NCBI GenBank assembly: GCA_032207245.1
Contig: CM063504.1
Location: 14,939,787-15,003,786 of the forward strand
From: Pardosa pseudoannulata
Lineage: Eukaryota; Arthropoda; Arachnida; Araneae; Lycosidae
Direction of reading: 5' to 3'
DNA: 64,000 nt
The notes beneath the pieces are model-generated. The model had not been told where the DNA came from and searched no databases. It was given only the letters and a program-made list of their open reading frames with translations. Position numbers and translations under genes: made by a program. Shown one piece after another: positions 23,898 through 35,960 of the stretch (positions within the stretch are counted from its first letter, which is position 1; every line of letters starts with the position of its first letter).

Positions 23898-24972
23898 CTC
23901 GATTTGAATGAAAGGAATTTTTGATCAATAGACATAGAAATGTTTATTACAAACTCAATGACAAAAATAACATAACCCATTATACTAAGAAATATACTTT
24001 TATCCGATAAAAAATTTAATAGAAATATATAAACTTAAAACAAAAATTTAAATTTAAATAAAAAAATAATTTAAATGTAAACATATCATTTAAAAATTTC
24101 AATTCGTAAATAAATTTTTCTGAGTTTCAAAAAATTTTTGGAATGAGTTATTTATTTACATGAATTCATATTGTTTCCCATCTTTATAAATCAATATTAA
24201 TAATTTACAAAAGTACTTTTTAACAAGTGATATAACATTTAATGATAATAAATTAGACAATTATCAGTACTGTAAACAATTTATTCTAACTTACAAATAC
24301 TTAAAAATCGCGGGGTATACTTTAATTCGCAAAACACAGTATGAAACATGTTTAATACAATTAAGATTTAAAACACATAACGGGTGAACAGAAGCCAGTC
24401 TATTCAATCTCCTGGCAGGAGGCTAACTGGAGTTTTCGGCTATAGCCGTTAGAGGATAACCTTCTATTTGTTACAGTACTAAAATATATGTTGTTTACAG
24501 TCGGGGTTTTGAAATTACTAAATTTGAATTTCAAACAGTAGTAGTAAAACAAAAAGTTCTTATATTTGCAGCAATTCTAATGTGTTGAATTATTACATAA
24601 ATTGAAAATAATTTATTTCAAAATTTTGTAAAATCTATTATCAAAATCAGGTTTTCCTTTAGGTAAGTGTTCTGAAATAAATATAAAGCTTATCTGTATG
24701 AATTACTTAGATGATCTAGGACAAAATACATGCATGAAATTTGTATTCACATCCTAAATGATGAGATGCTTTTAACAAATGCAATAAAAACTGTTACATA
24801 AATATAACACTTTTATCAGATCCATTTCTTATATTTTACGAATAATAATCTAAGTTCGCAATAAACGAGTATAGGTGAAGAATTTAAAAATTAGTAAAAA
24901 AAGAAAATTATGTGTTACATATAACATAATGTAATTTAGAGATGTTAAAATAGTTCTTTATTTTATTTTCAG
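23898..24972. other. AT-rich intergenic with two short hairpins
   Basis: No gene. At 24,409-24,421 CTCCTGGCAGGAG and at 24,437-24,448 CGGCTATAGCCG are two near-perfect palindromes in a small GC-rich patch. I cannot tie them to an RNA family. Confidence 0.4.
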
Positions 24973-25067
24973 CGTGTCGTTTTCACATTCGTCAACTTTA
25001 GCAAGGTCCTTCTTTTATTCCACGAAGGATTTACGCCTGTTGTAAAGTCAACTAGCAGACCACAATG
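24973..25067 (+). other. Candidate exon ending in start codon ATG
   Basis: A 95-bp block of clearly lower AT content is bounded by an excellent acceptor (T-rich tract ending TTTATTTTCAG) and a donor, ATG|GTAGGTTC. The last three bases are an ATG in a good context (CCACAATGG). So this looks like a 5'-UTR exon whose only coding codon is the start, followed by a long intron. A pyrimidine-rich CCTTCTTTTATTCC inside (25,007-25,020) resembles a TOP/TCT-type initiator, as used by ribosomal-protein and translation-factor genes. If transcription starts there, it is exon 1 rather than an internal exon. I found no convincing downstream coding exon in this window, so the gene is unidentified. Confidence 0.45.
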
Positions 25068-25718
25068 GTAGGTTCTTTTCAAATATTTTATTGAAATTTG
25101 TTCCTTATTATAATGCATATTAACTTTTATGTGTTACATTCCTTAATATATGCTTTCAATCTTAAAGTTCATCATATCATACAATAATCTGCCATTTATT
25201 GATTTAGGTGCAATCTGGATAATGAACTATTCTTAAATTTAAGATAAGGTTTGATTTAAATACCTTATCTGTGAAATGATCACAAAATTAAATCATGCTA
25301 AAATTTAGAGTGGCATTTTTAATGATTTCCGATGTATTGTGATAAAATTTAATGTAAGATTTTGATCACAATTTGTAGGGTAGTCATAATATGCAGTAAT
25401 GTTTAATAGCTTTATGCAGAACGATCTCTGTACATCCATATACTTTATCTAATAGAAAGAAAAAAGGGTAATAATAATCAAGAACCTAGATGTGTTGGCT
25501 ATTCTACCTCTCAAATAAACTATAATATTTATGTAATTTATTAAACTATGAATTTTTAATTAGAAATTTGTCGTTTATAAAAGTTTGCAGTATAAATAAT
25601 TTCCAGAAACGTAGACTGGATTCATTAAAATATACAATCTCATCCTCCTAGATTTTTTCTTTTTTTTTTGGGGGGGGGGTAAAACAAAAATTTATGATTT
25701 TACTACAATCGTTGTATT

Positions 25719-26291
25719 TTAACCCTTTAGCGGACAGTGGTTTCACAGCGAAACCTCTTGTTAAACAATTTTTCTCCAATTTTTGGAAAAATATGAATGT
25801 TTTTTTCGATTTTTATATGTTTTTGACATTTAAAACTTACAATAGACGATAGTACTGCATTTAATTTATTTTTCCTTTTTTCTGCATTTAATCTATTTTT
25901 CTTTTTGTATTTATACTTGGTGTACCTGGAAAGTTAGTAATTCGATTTTTTTTCACTTATGACACCTAACAAAAATATCTATTCAAACAACACTTATAAA
26001 TTGTTTCACTATTTATTTATTATACTTTTTATAAGAATACCTATTTATTGTTCTTCCAATATAATTAATATTTAAAGAAGTATTGTGTTCACGCTGTACA
26101 AGAGGATGGTTTTGTCAGTTAACCCCCCTCAATCCTTTCTATGGCATCATCCAAGGCAAACTCCTCTAAGGATTGTAAAAAAAAATAAAATAAAATAAAC
26201 ATTATGCATTTATAAAGGTTCATAGATAATATTTATAAACTAGTTTTATTAAATTCCGAAGAATTTATGAAAGTGACCTTTAAAGGGTTAA
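25719..26291. mobile_element. TTAA MITE with GGTTTC..GAAACC palindrome, copy B
   Basis: A 573-bp second copy of the 13.34-kb MITE. Left end TTAACCCTTTAGCGGACAG, palindrome GGTTTCACAGCGAAACC at 25,739-25,755, right end TTTAAAGGGTTAA. It shares TTGTTCTTCCAATATAATTA with copy A. It lacks the SINE, so it shows the pre-insertion sequence (CACTTATGACACC). No coding frame. Confidence 0.85.
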
Positions 26292-27165
26292 TGCATTACG
26301 TATGAAGTTAATAAACTTTACATTACGTAGTTTTGTAATTGTTAAACTGTAACAGCTTACTAAGAATATGCCGATGTGTAAAATGGTCCCATTAAAGATT
26401 AATGTCAAAAAGTTAGTTTATGATTAAAACGTTTTAATAATTATGCAAGTCAAAAGTTTCACTTTAGTTTTAAAAAATGATATTTTGAAATTTTGAATTT
26501 AAAATATAAATTTTAATAGAACTGTTCATTATTTAGTCACAATGGCCAAATCCTTCATGAAGATAACAGAATTTACCTGATACCACAGTAAATAGTATTA
26601 CACACAGTAAAGTATCGGTCAAAAAATAACTTTTCAAAAGGCTTGATTTATTTAACTGCGTAATTAGTTTATTTTTCTACACGCTACGGAAATAACAGTT
26701 ATGTCTTTTGACTTGGATTATAAACATTAGTTAAATTTTTAACATGCTACATTTTTTAAAATTGTATCTATATAATAAATTATAAGTAATATCAAAATAT
26801 ATTTACATTTCCTTATTTGACATGTTCTATGCAATTGGTAAAATTCATAGATTTGTATATAAATGATACACATGAATAAATTTAATTCTTCTAAATTTTA
26901 TGAAATTTTTTATAGCTATAGCTTGATTTAATAATTACTAACGCAACACTCAACATAGTAAAGAAGATAAAATATGATTTGATAGTATATTAAAAAAAAC
27001 TATTTTCCAAAATACTATATTTGTGTGTGTGTGTGCACAAACATACTGCATATTTTAATTTTGTTATAGTATAGTATGTTTTCTTCGCAGCATTAAACAT
27101 TATAAATAATAGAAATTAAACTGTAGATTAAAATTCCATTCTTATTTAACCATGGTATATCTGTG
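26292..27165. other. AT-rich intergenic, nothing recognised
   Basis: No supported gene or element. A short (TG)7 lies at 27,022-27,035. Confidence 0.45.
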
Positions 27166-27166
27166 C

Positions 27167-27167
<1 letters not shown>

Positions 27168-27213
<46 letters not shown>

Positions 27214-27304
27214 ATAATATATATATATATATATATAATATATATATATATATTTATATATAAATATAGATAGATAGATAGATAGATAGTGTGTGTGTGT
27301 GTGT
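27168..27304. repeat. Compound microsatellite (TA)n, (GATA)n, (GT)n
   Basis: Interrupted (TA)n passes into ATAGATAGATAGATAG and then (GT)n. Frames that cross it are artefacts. Confidence 0.95.
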
Positions 27305-28177
27305 ATGTATTAATGATATCTGTAAAGACATACACTTGGATCTTATCATTTTGTATTAGTAAATGTATATATGCATAATATGTATGTGGTTTTTCTACAG
27401 AATATAAAATACTCACTTCTCTTCTTCCAAAACAAAACATCTGTTGATGTATATATCGCATAATTCTGAACTTAGATAATTTTGTTTTGAATTCCGTTCT
27501 CTCCTTGAATTTTGCATCACAAAACTTGAATATAAACTAAAAGAACTATTTCGTAACCGAACAAAGCATTCATTTTCTGACATAATTCAATTCAGATGTA
27601 AGGGGAAAACATTGAAAACTGCACATTACGCATACAACAAGAGACTTAATCTACAAGCATATTTTTTGAGCAAATTATACAAAAAAATTGCTAAAGTCAG
27701 GAGAAAAACGAATTTCGTCCTCATGCATGAAATATGCATCTGAGCTGCGAACGCAAAAATGACGAAAGTACGTGAGCAACATTCCAGAGGCACCGAATAT
27801 GTCTTTTCCTTAAAAATTATACTTCTATTATGGAAAATGTTAACTTTTCTAAATTGTCTCCATTCTTCTCAGTTTTTGGAACATTTATGTAAGAGGCACA
27901 ACTGACTGTTAAATGTGTGAGTTTGAAAATGAATTTTGTTAAAGTTTTATTAGTCGCACATAATATTCTACTTGAAATTAAACGTTTCTCAATTATATGT
28001 AAAATCTTATGCAATTTATATTTTTCATTTTACGTTAAGTACTTCAGGATTTCTATCATTAACATTTGTATTATTGAAGTACCTTATAGAAACGATACAC
28101 TTTATCTTTAGGCATTTTTACTATCTTAATTAACAGTTTTATTTTATTTTCGAAATCATATTAACCAATTATGTAAC
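27305..28177. other. AT-rich intergenic, nothing recognised
   Basis: No supported gene. Two overlapping opposite-strand frames of about 65 codons near 27,817-28,111 are unrecognised and probably chance. Confidence 0.45.
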
Positions 28178-28221
28178 TATGCTGCGCATCCAGAAATTAA
28201 GTTTCCCGATGTTTTCCCCTT

Positions 28222-30184
28222 TTAACCCATTAGGCCCAGTGATCTATTTTTAGATCGCTAAACATAGCGTGGGAAATTCGCTTTTAGATGACCTTCAACC
28301 TACCCCACACATTCCACACTGCACATGGGGCAAGACAAGGGATGCACCTGTTTACCAACAGGTGGTTTTTTTTGTTTGGTTTGGTTATTGATCTAAAGCG
28401 ATAAGAGAAAGTTTGAATCGCCATTTCGTTCCGTAGTTTTTCGACGTTTCTTAACATAAACCCTGAAAACAGCTAAGTAATGCCAGTAACTTAAACTTTT
28501 TTTGGTATTTTAATATCTTCATAGATGTAGCTATTAGAATATAAAGCTATGATATCTTAAAATAAATATAAATAGTAAAAATTAGTGTCGAAATATTGCT
28601 GATCTAGAAATAGATCACTGGGCGTTCGGGCGTTTTTCCTTACCTATCTGGTAATATTGTGTTTTTTCATCTTAGATGAAAATATGAGTCGAAAAGTATT
28701 TAATAACGTTCAGGATGCAGTTGATTATTTGTTTTCTGAACAAATTGAAGAGGATATTATTGCCATATCACCTGATGTAGATGAATTGACAGATGAAAAG
28801 GAAATAGATGATGATAATTTACACGCTCCATTGGAGATAGTAAATGAAAATTTTAAACAGTGGGGGATATTTAGCATGTACCTTTCTATGTATGAGATGA
28901 TTATAAGGTATTATTCACATCACTCTTTAAAACAATTCATAAGAGCTAAACCAATATGGTTTGGTTACAAATTGTAGGCAATGTGGGTTGATACTGGATA
29001 CTGCTATAAATTTTCATTGTATTGTGGTAAAGAACTATATGAGACTCGTTCATTAGGGTCCCTGGGAGAAAGAGTTGTACTGAATATGTTATCTGTTGAA
29101 ACAAATCCATCTAGCCATGTAAAGTTTTTCACTAGTCATCTTTTATTGCATAATTTACAAGAAAAGGGCTTCCGAGCTACTGGTACTATAAAACACACTA
29201 GAACTGAGAAATGCACCCCAAAGTCTTCAAAGGAGTTTGATAAAATGCAACGTGATACTAAGGATTTTCGGTTCGACTAAAAAATAAAATCACGATAGTT
29301 AGATGGAAAGACAATAAGAGCGTGGCTGTTGCTACACACTTTGATAGTGTTGAGTGCACATCAAAAGTTCAAAGATGGTGTTCTGAGAAAAAAGAAATGT
29401 ATCAATCCCACAACCGAATTTAATAAATAATTATAACAAACATATGGGAGACCATCATAACTGGCCTCTAGAGAAACACGGCATAGCAATAAGAGGTAAA
29501 AAATGGTACTGGTGTCTATTCACTCGAATAATTGATATGGCTGTAGTGAATGCAAGTATTCTACCCAAAAATGCACATAAAGGTGATTTTATGTCCATAA
29601 AAGATTTCGCAAGAGCTGTAAAATATCTAAAATTGGGAATCAGAAAAAAAGGTTTTGAAAGATCGACCTTACAGTTTTCCTTCATCATTAACAGCTAATG
29701 TCAGTGATGATGTTCGCTTTGATAGAATGGATTACAATATGGGACAAAGAAAGGGAAGCTGTCGACTTGTAGGGTGCCAAGGAAGGTCCCTAACATATTT
29801 TGTGAAGTGCGATGCCACTTTATGCAAAATATGTTTCATCCAATTACGCACTAAACTGTAGAAACATTAAAATTTTGTATTTTAAAATAACTGAACGTTA
29901 CTAAGTACATTCTGTAATATTGTGAAATTCTGGATAAATAAAAGTTTTTATCTATTTGGTTCGTTTTTACCACGTTATTGAAGTACTACTGATTGTTGTG
30001 TATTTGCTAAAATATATCCCCCGAACGCCCAGTGATCTATTTTTAGATCAGCCTATTTTTTAAAAACTATGGTACGTATTGATAAAATTCGATAATAATA
30101 TTCATGTTGATAGTAAAAGACACCCAATTTATGAATTATATAACATTATGTCGAAAAAAAATAATTTGGGCGTTAATGGGTTTA
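28222..30184 (+). mobile_element. Decayed piggyBac element (E1)
   Basis: Bounded by TTAA. Left end TTAACCCATTAGGCCCAG; the right end on the reverse strand is TTAAACCCATTAACGCCC, so CCCATTA..GCCCA is the terminal repeat. A palindrome GATCTATTTTTAGATC at 28,241-28,256 follows the left TIR. An inverted version (GATCTAGAAATAGATC, then CACTGGGCGTTCGGGCG) lies at 28,601 just before the coding region. A third copy lies at 30,034-30,049 near the right end, preceded by CGAACGCCCAGT. Length is about 1.96 kb, shorter than an intact element of 2.4 kb or more, because part of the transposase is deleted. It sits inside the mariner. Confidence 0.88.
28684..29861 (+). pseudogene. piggyBac transposase, inactive remnant
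   Basis: The N-terminus starts MSRKVFNN and is acidic (EEDIIAISPDVDELTDE), as in PGBD-type transposases. A large deletion joins it to the catalytic region. A nonsense codon at 28,975-28,977 splits SLKQFIRAKP..GYKL from TGYCYKFSLYCGK. GFRATGTI and, in a shifted frame, RWKDNKSVAVAT follow. YNKHMG and KHGIAIRGKKWYW mark the C-terminal catalytic part, then a frameshift leads to a Cys-rich tail (SCRLVGCQG..CDATLCKICF) like the piggyBac zinc-binding domain. The DDD catalysis is lost: LSxDE reads LSMYE, the Asp before FFTS is deleted, and the GGVD after YNKHMG is missing. It cannot encode an active enzyme. Confidence 0.9.
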
Positions 30185-30245
30185 AGTAAACGCAATTAGC
30201 CTTATTAATTGAGCTTGCATAACATATCTATGGCTTATCAGTCTT

Positions 30246-30772
30246 ATGATAGCTGGACAGGTCCCGACTCCTGCCAGTAGCATGGTAACAGTGGTCCGAA
30301 ATGGAAGCTCTAATTCCTTCTCTCGCCCCCTTCAAGGGAAGAGCAATCTGCTCATTGACTTCTTTCCACATGATGAAACAGTAAATGCTGACCGTTACTG
30401 TGAAATACTGCGGAAATTGCGATGTACCATTCAAAAATTGGAATGCTTACTGCAGGTGTTGTGCTACTCCATGACAATGCTCGTCCACATAAGGTTCGAA
30501 GCACAGCAGCTGTTTTGAAGAAATTTGGCTCGGAGTTGTTTGATCATCCATATAGCCCTGATCTTTCTCCCAGCGACTTTCCGGTTTTCTTGCACCTCAA
30601 GAAATTTCTGTTTTCCGGTGAGCGTTTTGGCAACTATAAAGAGCTGAAGACGTCTGTTACACGCTGGTTCCCATCACAGGCGGCAGCGTTCTACGACAGA
30701 GGGATACAAACGTTGATCCCACAATACCACAAATGTCGCAATTCTGGTGGTGGCTTATTGAAAAATAGCTGA
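30246..30772 (+). pseudogene. mariner transposase, C-terminal remnant
   Basis: Two frames together give the last part of a mariner transposase: LLIDFFPHDETVNADRYCEI in one frame, a frameshift near 30,420-30,440, then GVVLLHDNARPH, YSPDLSPSDF and KFLFSGERFGNYKELKTSV. The second and third catalytic aspartates (HDN and SPSDF) are present. Their spacing fits a DD34D mariner with one Pro lost before YSPD. The first Asp and the DNA-binding domains are gone. A short unrelated stretch sits between MVTVV and GKSNLL. Transcription and frame are not maintained, so this is dead. Confidence 0.9.
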
Positions 30773-30872
30773 AACGTTGCTGTACTTGTGGCCAATAAAT
30801 ATGTTCTTGAAAGTGTGAGTTCTTTTTTTCTTTTAAATAGGGAAACTTACTTTTTGGAAGAGTCTCGTATCA

Positions 30873-31072
30873 TAATTTATGAGACCGAACGATTGCCGAA
30901 TTTAGAGCGTTGTCTACTTCGTAGGTTCGAATTCCATTGATGGCATGGATGTTCGTAGCCGTTCGGAATCGGCATTAAGCAGTAGGTTCCGGTTTCAATA
31001 ACTAATGTGCAACAAAATAATGGACGGTAGTGCTCCAAAACAAACAAAAATAAAATAAATTGTAATTTATGA
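30873..31072 (+). mobile_element. SINE (family 2) just downstream of the mariner
   Basis: The 10-bp duplication TAATTTATGA lies on both sides (30,873-30,882 and 31,063-31,072). The B box is GGTTCGAATTCC, the body has GGCATGGATGTTCGTAGCC and GCAGTAGGTTCCGG, and the tail is CCAAAACAAACAAAAATAAA. The head is diverged (ACGATTGCCGAATTTAGAGC). It inserted three bases outside the mariner TA flank. Confidence 0.88.
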
Positions 31073-31960
31073 TATTTCAAAAAAATATCCTAAGAACACA
31101 TAGTGAAATATTTTTATTAAATACAAAAAATATTAACATATGTAAATTACAATATGTGAACTGTTAGTTTATTAGAGGATTATAATTTTGGTTTTAAGAT
31201 GCCATCAGATGATATTCAGATGGAGTAAGCTGAAATTTCTATCTTATTCAAATGTGAAGCATAAAGAATGAGAAAAAATATCTATGAGCTTGTAATGGAT
31301 ATAAGTATTACCACAACAAGGAATACAACTATAAAATATATTAGCTTTTTCTGTTCTTTTATTTTTCTTTATATTACTGTTTGAATAATGCAAACACCTG
31401 AGGTAATGCTGGTTTTCCTATTCCTATCATATGTTTGATATAATATATTAAATTTTCAAATAAATACATTTTGAAGTATTTTGAAGTATACATTTTGAAG
31501 TTCAAATAAATACATTTTGAAGTAAAAGTTAATTTAACAATCCTTTGGCATCCTAATTTTATAGTAATCAAACATACATATTTTTATTAAATATATAGTG
31601 GTGTGACTTTTAATATATAGTCGCATGCTACAATTCCAACATACGCAAAATTGGTATAGAAATCTTCATACAATTCTTAGTTGTTTTCCTATAACAGTCA
31701 CATTAGGGAACTAGGTAAGATACTTGAGATAAGGAGTTCTACTGTTGTCATAATATGTCAATAGAAGGGTTGAGACGGTACATAGGCTGACGGAGGTACC
31801 AGCGGCCAATCACTCCGCTTAGAATAAGCTTATCTAATAACCATATCTACTTGACAGTTAGCTCAGGATAGGTTACGTTGGAGTAAGTTAATTAAGCCGC
31901 TTACTGATTAACTCAAAATACTAAACATGATACCTGTAATTGCAACTTTTTAGGAAATTA
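31073..31960. other. AT-rich intergenic
   Basis: No supported gene. A local duplication of ATACATTTTGAAGT occurs three times at about 31,465-31,525. A GC-richer patch at 31,770-31,830 (GACGGAGGTACCAGCGGCC) is unassigned. Confidence 0.45.
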
Positions 31961-31961
31961 C

Positions 31962-31980
31962 ACACACACACATATATATA

Positions 31981-32073
<93 letters not shown>
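31962..32073. repeat. (CA)n/(TA)n compound microsatellite
   Basis: Two (CA)n blocks, the second followed by (TA)n broken by AATA. No coding. Confidence 0.95.
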
Positions 32074-32077
<4 letters not shown>

Positions 32078-32546
32078 TAACCTAAAATATTAACCAAAGT
32101 GGGTGTCTTAAAATTATTTTCGTGTAATGCTATTATTTTTTGCAATGCTTTTAAGTCAACCTTAGTGAATATCTTTGTCTTTCCCATTAATTTGAAGTCT
32201 TTGAACAGCCAAACATATTGTTACATAAGTATTTTAAATAAATCGTAATACTTAAACTACATCCTCCTCCTACCCTCTCGTTCCTACCAATTAAAAATTC
32301 TCATTGGTTGGCCCCATACAAATATAAAATCGAGATTTACATGTTTTTCGGACTAAAGCCTAAGAAAGATAACATCATTTTTATAGTTAAGTTTATTCAT
32401 TTTGTTATGTATATAGTATGGGTGTTAGACCTATATTTCATTAGTAGCAGTATAACGTAAAACATTCAAATGTAGTTAAAGTTTTAAGAATTAGTGTATT
32501 GTAAATATAACACAGCATAACAGAACGATACAGTACTGCATGCTGA

Positions 32547-32885
32547 TTAACCCCTTAATTCACAGAATTTTTTGAATAAGGGTGGCCGTAAAAAATAAAT
32601 TTAATAATATAAATAACACAATTTATAACATTGAATTTAGAAAAAAATATATATATTATACATGAATAAGTAAGTGTTATAGCTTATAATGCCATGTAAA
32701 TAATACCTATCAATACAACGTTTTTTTTCTTTTTTTCGCATTGTTATTTTCAATTTTCCATTGTATTCGAGTGCGAAAAATTATAGCAATATAAAGTACA
32801 ATGCCGCGCGAATTATCTCGAGTGTGCACAGTTTGACCAGTTTAGCGCTCTGGAGATAACACGTGCTTGCACGTTAAGGGGTTAA
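32547..32885. mobile_element. Small TTAA-flanked element with ACGTGC palindrome
   Basis: About 339 bp between TTAACCCCTTAATTCAC and, on the reverse strand, TTAACCCCTTAACGTGC. The shared terminus is TTAACCCCTTAA. Adjoining the right TIR is a perfect palindrome ACGTGCTTGCACGT (32,861-32,874, a 6-bp stem around TT). The left side has a weaker ATTC..GAAT. No open frame. It follows the TTAAC plus palindrome pattern of the other families here. Confidence 0.7.
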
Positions 32886-33589
32886 ACCTGTAAAATTAAC
32901 CAGTGTTAAACCTGTACACCTATGCTTTTAAGGATAATCTCCTTTTAAGGATAAGCTCCCATGAAATTCAAATATAAGGGAGGAAATAAGTTCATGAAAT
33001 AAGTGTGATCTCAAATGACTTTAAGTGCGTTAGTAATTCAATAATAAATGGATTCTGTATTTCTACAACGGCCTTTTAAGGTAGTTTAGGAAAGAGCGAA
33101 GGTATTGAGTATTCATATCTGGCTTTATTATGTAAAATATAAAATAAAATAGCTTCTTTATTTCAAAGTAATTGTGACATTAAAAGTTATAGTCATATCA
33201 ATTACAATTAAAATTTCTTATTATAGGAACAACAAAATGTATTCCATATATTTTTAATTAGTATCCAATAAAGGATATGAACTAGTAATTGATTACTAGG
33301 ATAAATGTTAATGAGACTTTTTTTAAAAAAAATTATTGTATAATAAGGATAAGATGAGAAAATAATAGAAATTTAGGTTTCTTTTTAACGAGGTGCATTC
33401 TAGAACAATTTCTGTATTTATTAGATAACGCGTATTTACTAAATAAATTATATTTATATATATATTTAACAAATTAAATAAAATTAATTTTGATATTATT
33501 TACGAAATCTAGTTTTACATAAAACCCCTTCGCATAGACATTATATTTATAAAAAATTAATTATACTTTTGTTTATTTATATATTATAC
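32886..33589. other. AT-rich intergenic, nothing recognised
   Basis: No gene. A short direct duplication at 32,885-32,950 (AACCTGTA and CTTTTAAGGATAA each occur twice) may come from slippage. Confidence 0.45.
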
Positions 33590-34130
<541 letters not shown>

Positions 34131-35290
34131 TGTTAATCTTATATTTTATGTATACAGGAGTACGATATAAAGTCTGTTGGACTTTTCTTCCACTATTTTT
34201 GTCTTCTTGTTGAAGATGTTTTTAGAATTAAGAAACAACTTATTACTGTCATTAATCTAATTTTACGGATTATAATCAAATTTTACTTAAATACGATATA
34301 TTTATATCATTTACTGTTATGCTTATTCTATAGCTTCTGATATTCTAAATTTTAAAGTTAGCAAATTTGAAATCTTCTCGTTATAATTCAAAATAATGCT
34401 CGTATATAAAAATGTCTTACATTTGAACTTATATTTAATATTTTCTTTTTAATTTTCTAAATTTTCGTTTTCATGAAAACGATCTTAACAAATCATTCAC
34501 AATTAATACACATCAAGAAAAGTATCTGGATGTGACAGTTGTGTTAATTTTTATTTTAACACAAAAAATAATGATATTCTTAAAGGTACATATCTTTTTC
34601 ATTTTGATATAATAATTTGTTTTATGCATTGTCCCTTTGGCATCTCTTTCAATTCTTCGACCTCACTTTACGAGTTATATATATGACTGTAGAAATGTCA
34701 GAATATATTTATATTTTATACAGCGATTCTTTTGACTTAAACCTTTTAGATTCGAACATCGATATATCGTTTATAGGAACACTTAAGAAAATTCCAGACG
34801 ATGATATATCGTTGCATATATTCTGAAACTTTACTATTAGCTATATGAGAGAACCCTGGATCGAAATAAATTTTTGAAACGTCAAAGAGGGTTTAATTTT
34901 ATTGCAACAAAAGCAAAAAAATAAATGTCTGCTTCTTTTCGTTTTTATATTTCATTCTCGTTTATGCCAAGAGTGGGTAAACACAATTGGATTAAGATAA
35001 ATTCTGAAGAGAAAGATTTTATTAAAACCATAAACATAAATTTTATACCGCATATTAGGTGATCTATATAAAGCTATGACCAATTGATGGATTTTCTCAA
35101 ATGTAAATACTCTTTTTTTAAAAAACTGTTGATTTTTCTCACTTAAGAAAATTATATTTAATATATTCAAATGAATTTCAACCAATATTGAATTAGAATT
35201 GGAATTTGTTTTCTTAATGTGTTGGTATACTTCTTTAATTTGGCAAATATCCTCCATATTTTTTTTTATTTTAATGAATCTTCATTCAAA
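34131..35290. other. AT-rich intergenic with unrecognised short frames
   Basis: Two open frames, 34,617-34,826 (plus, 69 codons) and 34,952-35,257 (minus, 101 codons), are the longest non-repeat frames locally. Neither contains a motif I recognise. At this base composition, frames of that size occur by chance. The minus-strand frame has a mixed, fairly normal residue composition, so it is the better candidate if anything here is coding, but I do not call it a gene. Confidence 0.35.
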
Positions 35291-35294
35291 CCTT

Positions 35295-35545
35295 TCCTAT
35301 ATATATAAATTATATATATATTATATATGTAAATCTATATAATACTATATATATATTTTCTAATATATATATTTATATATATAAATTTTTATAAAATATA
35401 TATATATATATTTAATATTATATATATTTATTTATATATATATAATTTATAATATATATATTATTATATTATAAAATATATTATTTATATTTTAAATATA
35501 TAGTATTTTTATATTATATATATATATATTTTATATATTTTATAT
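35295..35545. repeat. AT-only low-complexity tract
   Basis: About 250 bp made almost entirely of TA, TTA and TTTA steps with almost no G or C. Confidence 0.9.
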
Positions 35546-35859
35546 GTATATGTATTATAAATTACCCGGTATTGTAACATATATGTAAAAAATTATAAAC
35601 TGCATAAAAATGTAATATGATAATCAATATATTTTCATATTGTTTTGAATATTCTAAATTAATAAGAAAATGTATATATACATTTATTTTAAATTTAAAA
35701 AATGTATTTATATATTCTGGTATATGCATTTAAAATATGTTACTCTTATAAATTAAGATTTATATATACATTCTATTAAACATTTATACATATATGTTAT
35801 ATTATTATTATATGTATTTTATATTTATTTATAATATAACTCGTGTGTATGGCTATGTG

Positions 35860-35885
35860 TGTATGTATATATATATGTATATTAT

Positions 35886-35937
<52 letters not shown>

Positions 35938-35960
35938 ATGTATATAATTGTGTGTATGTA
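35860..35960. repeat. Compound (TGTA)n, (TA)n, (TG)n microsatellite
   Basis: Runs of TGTATATA, then (TA)n, then TGTGTGTGTATG. Frames crossing it are artefacts. Confidence 0.93.

Larger units (their letters stand above)
28180..30867 (+). mobile_element. mariner element interrupted by piggyBac
   Basis: The terminal repeats survive. The left end holds CATCCAGAAATTAAGTTTCCC, matching (on the opposite strand) the right end's GGGAAACTTACTTTTTGGAAG, with further matches outward to a TA on each side at equal offset (28,178-28,179 and 30,868-30,869). This fits the mariner TA target duplication. Only ~42 bp of the left end remain before a piggyBac element begins at 28,222. After the piggyBac, mariner sequence resumes with the C-terminal part of the transposase. 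The N-terminal half and first catalytic Asp are absent, so the mariner was also internally deleted. Confidence 0.8.

Noticed and set aside
27093..27461. 122-codon minus-strand frame
   Set aside because: Its centre is a microsatellite translation and the ends are unrecognised.
28368..28392. TGTTTGGTTTGGTTATTG, looking like the reverse complement of a SINE tail
   Set aside because: No SINE body (TAGACCGTAG or B box) follows on the appropriate side, so it is only a tail-like motif within the piggyBac 5' region.
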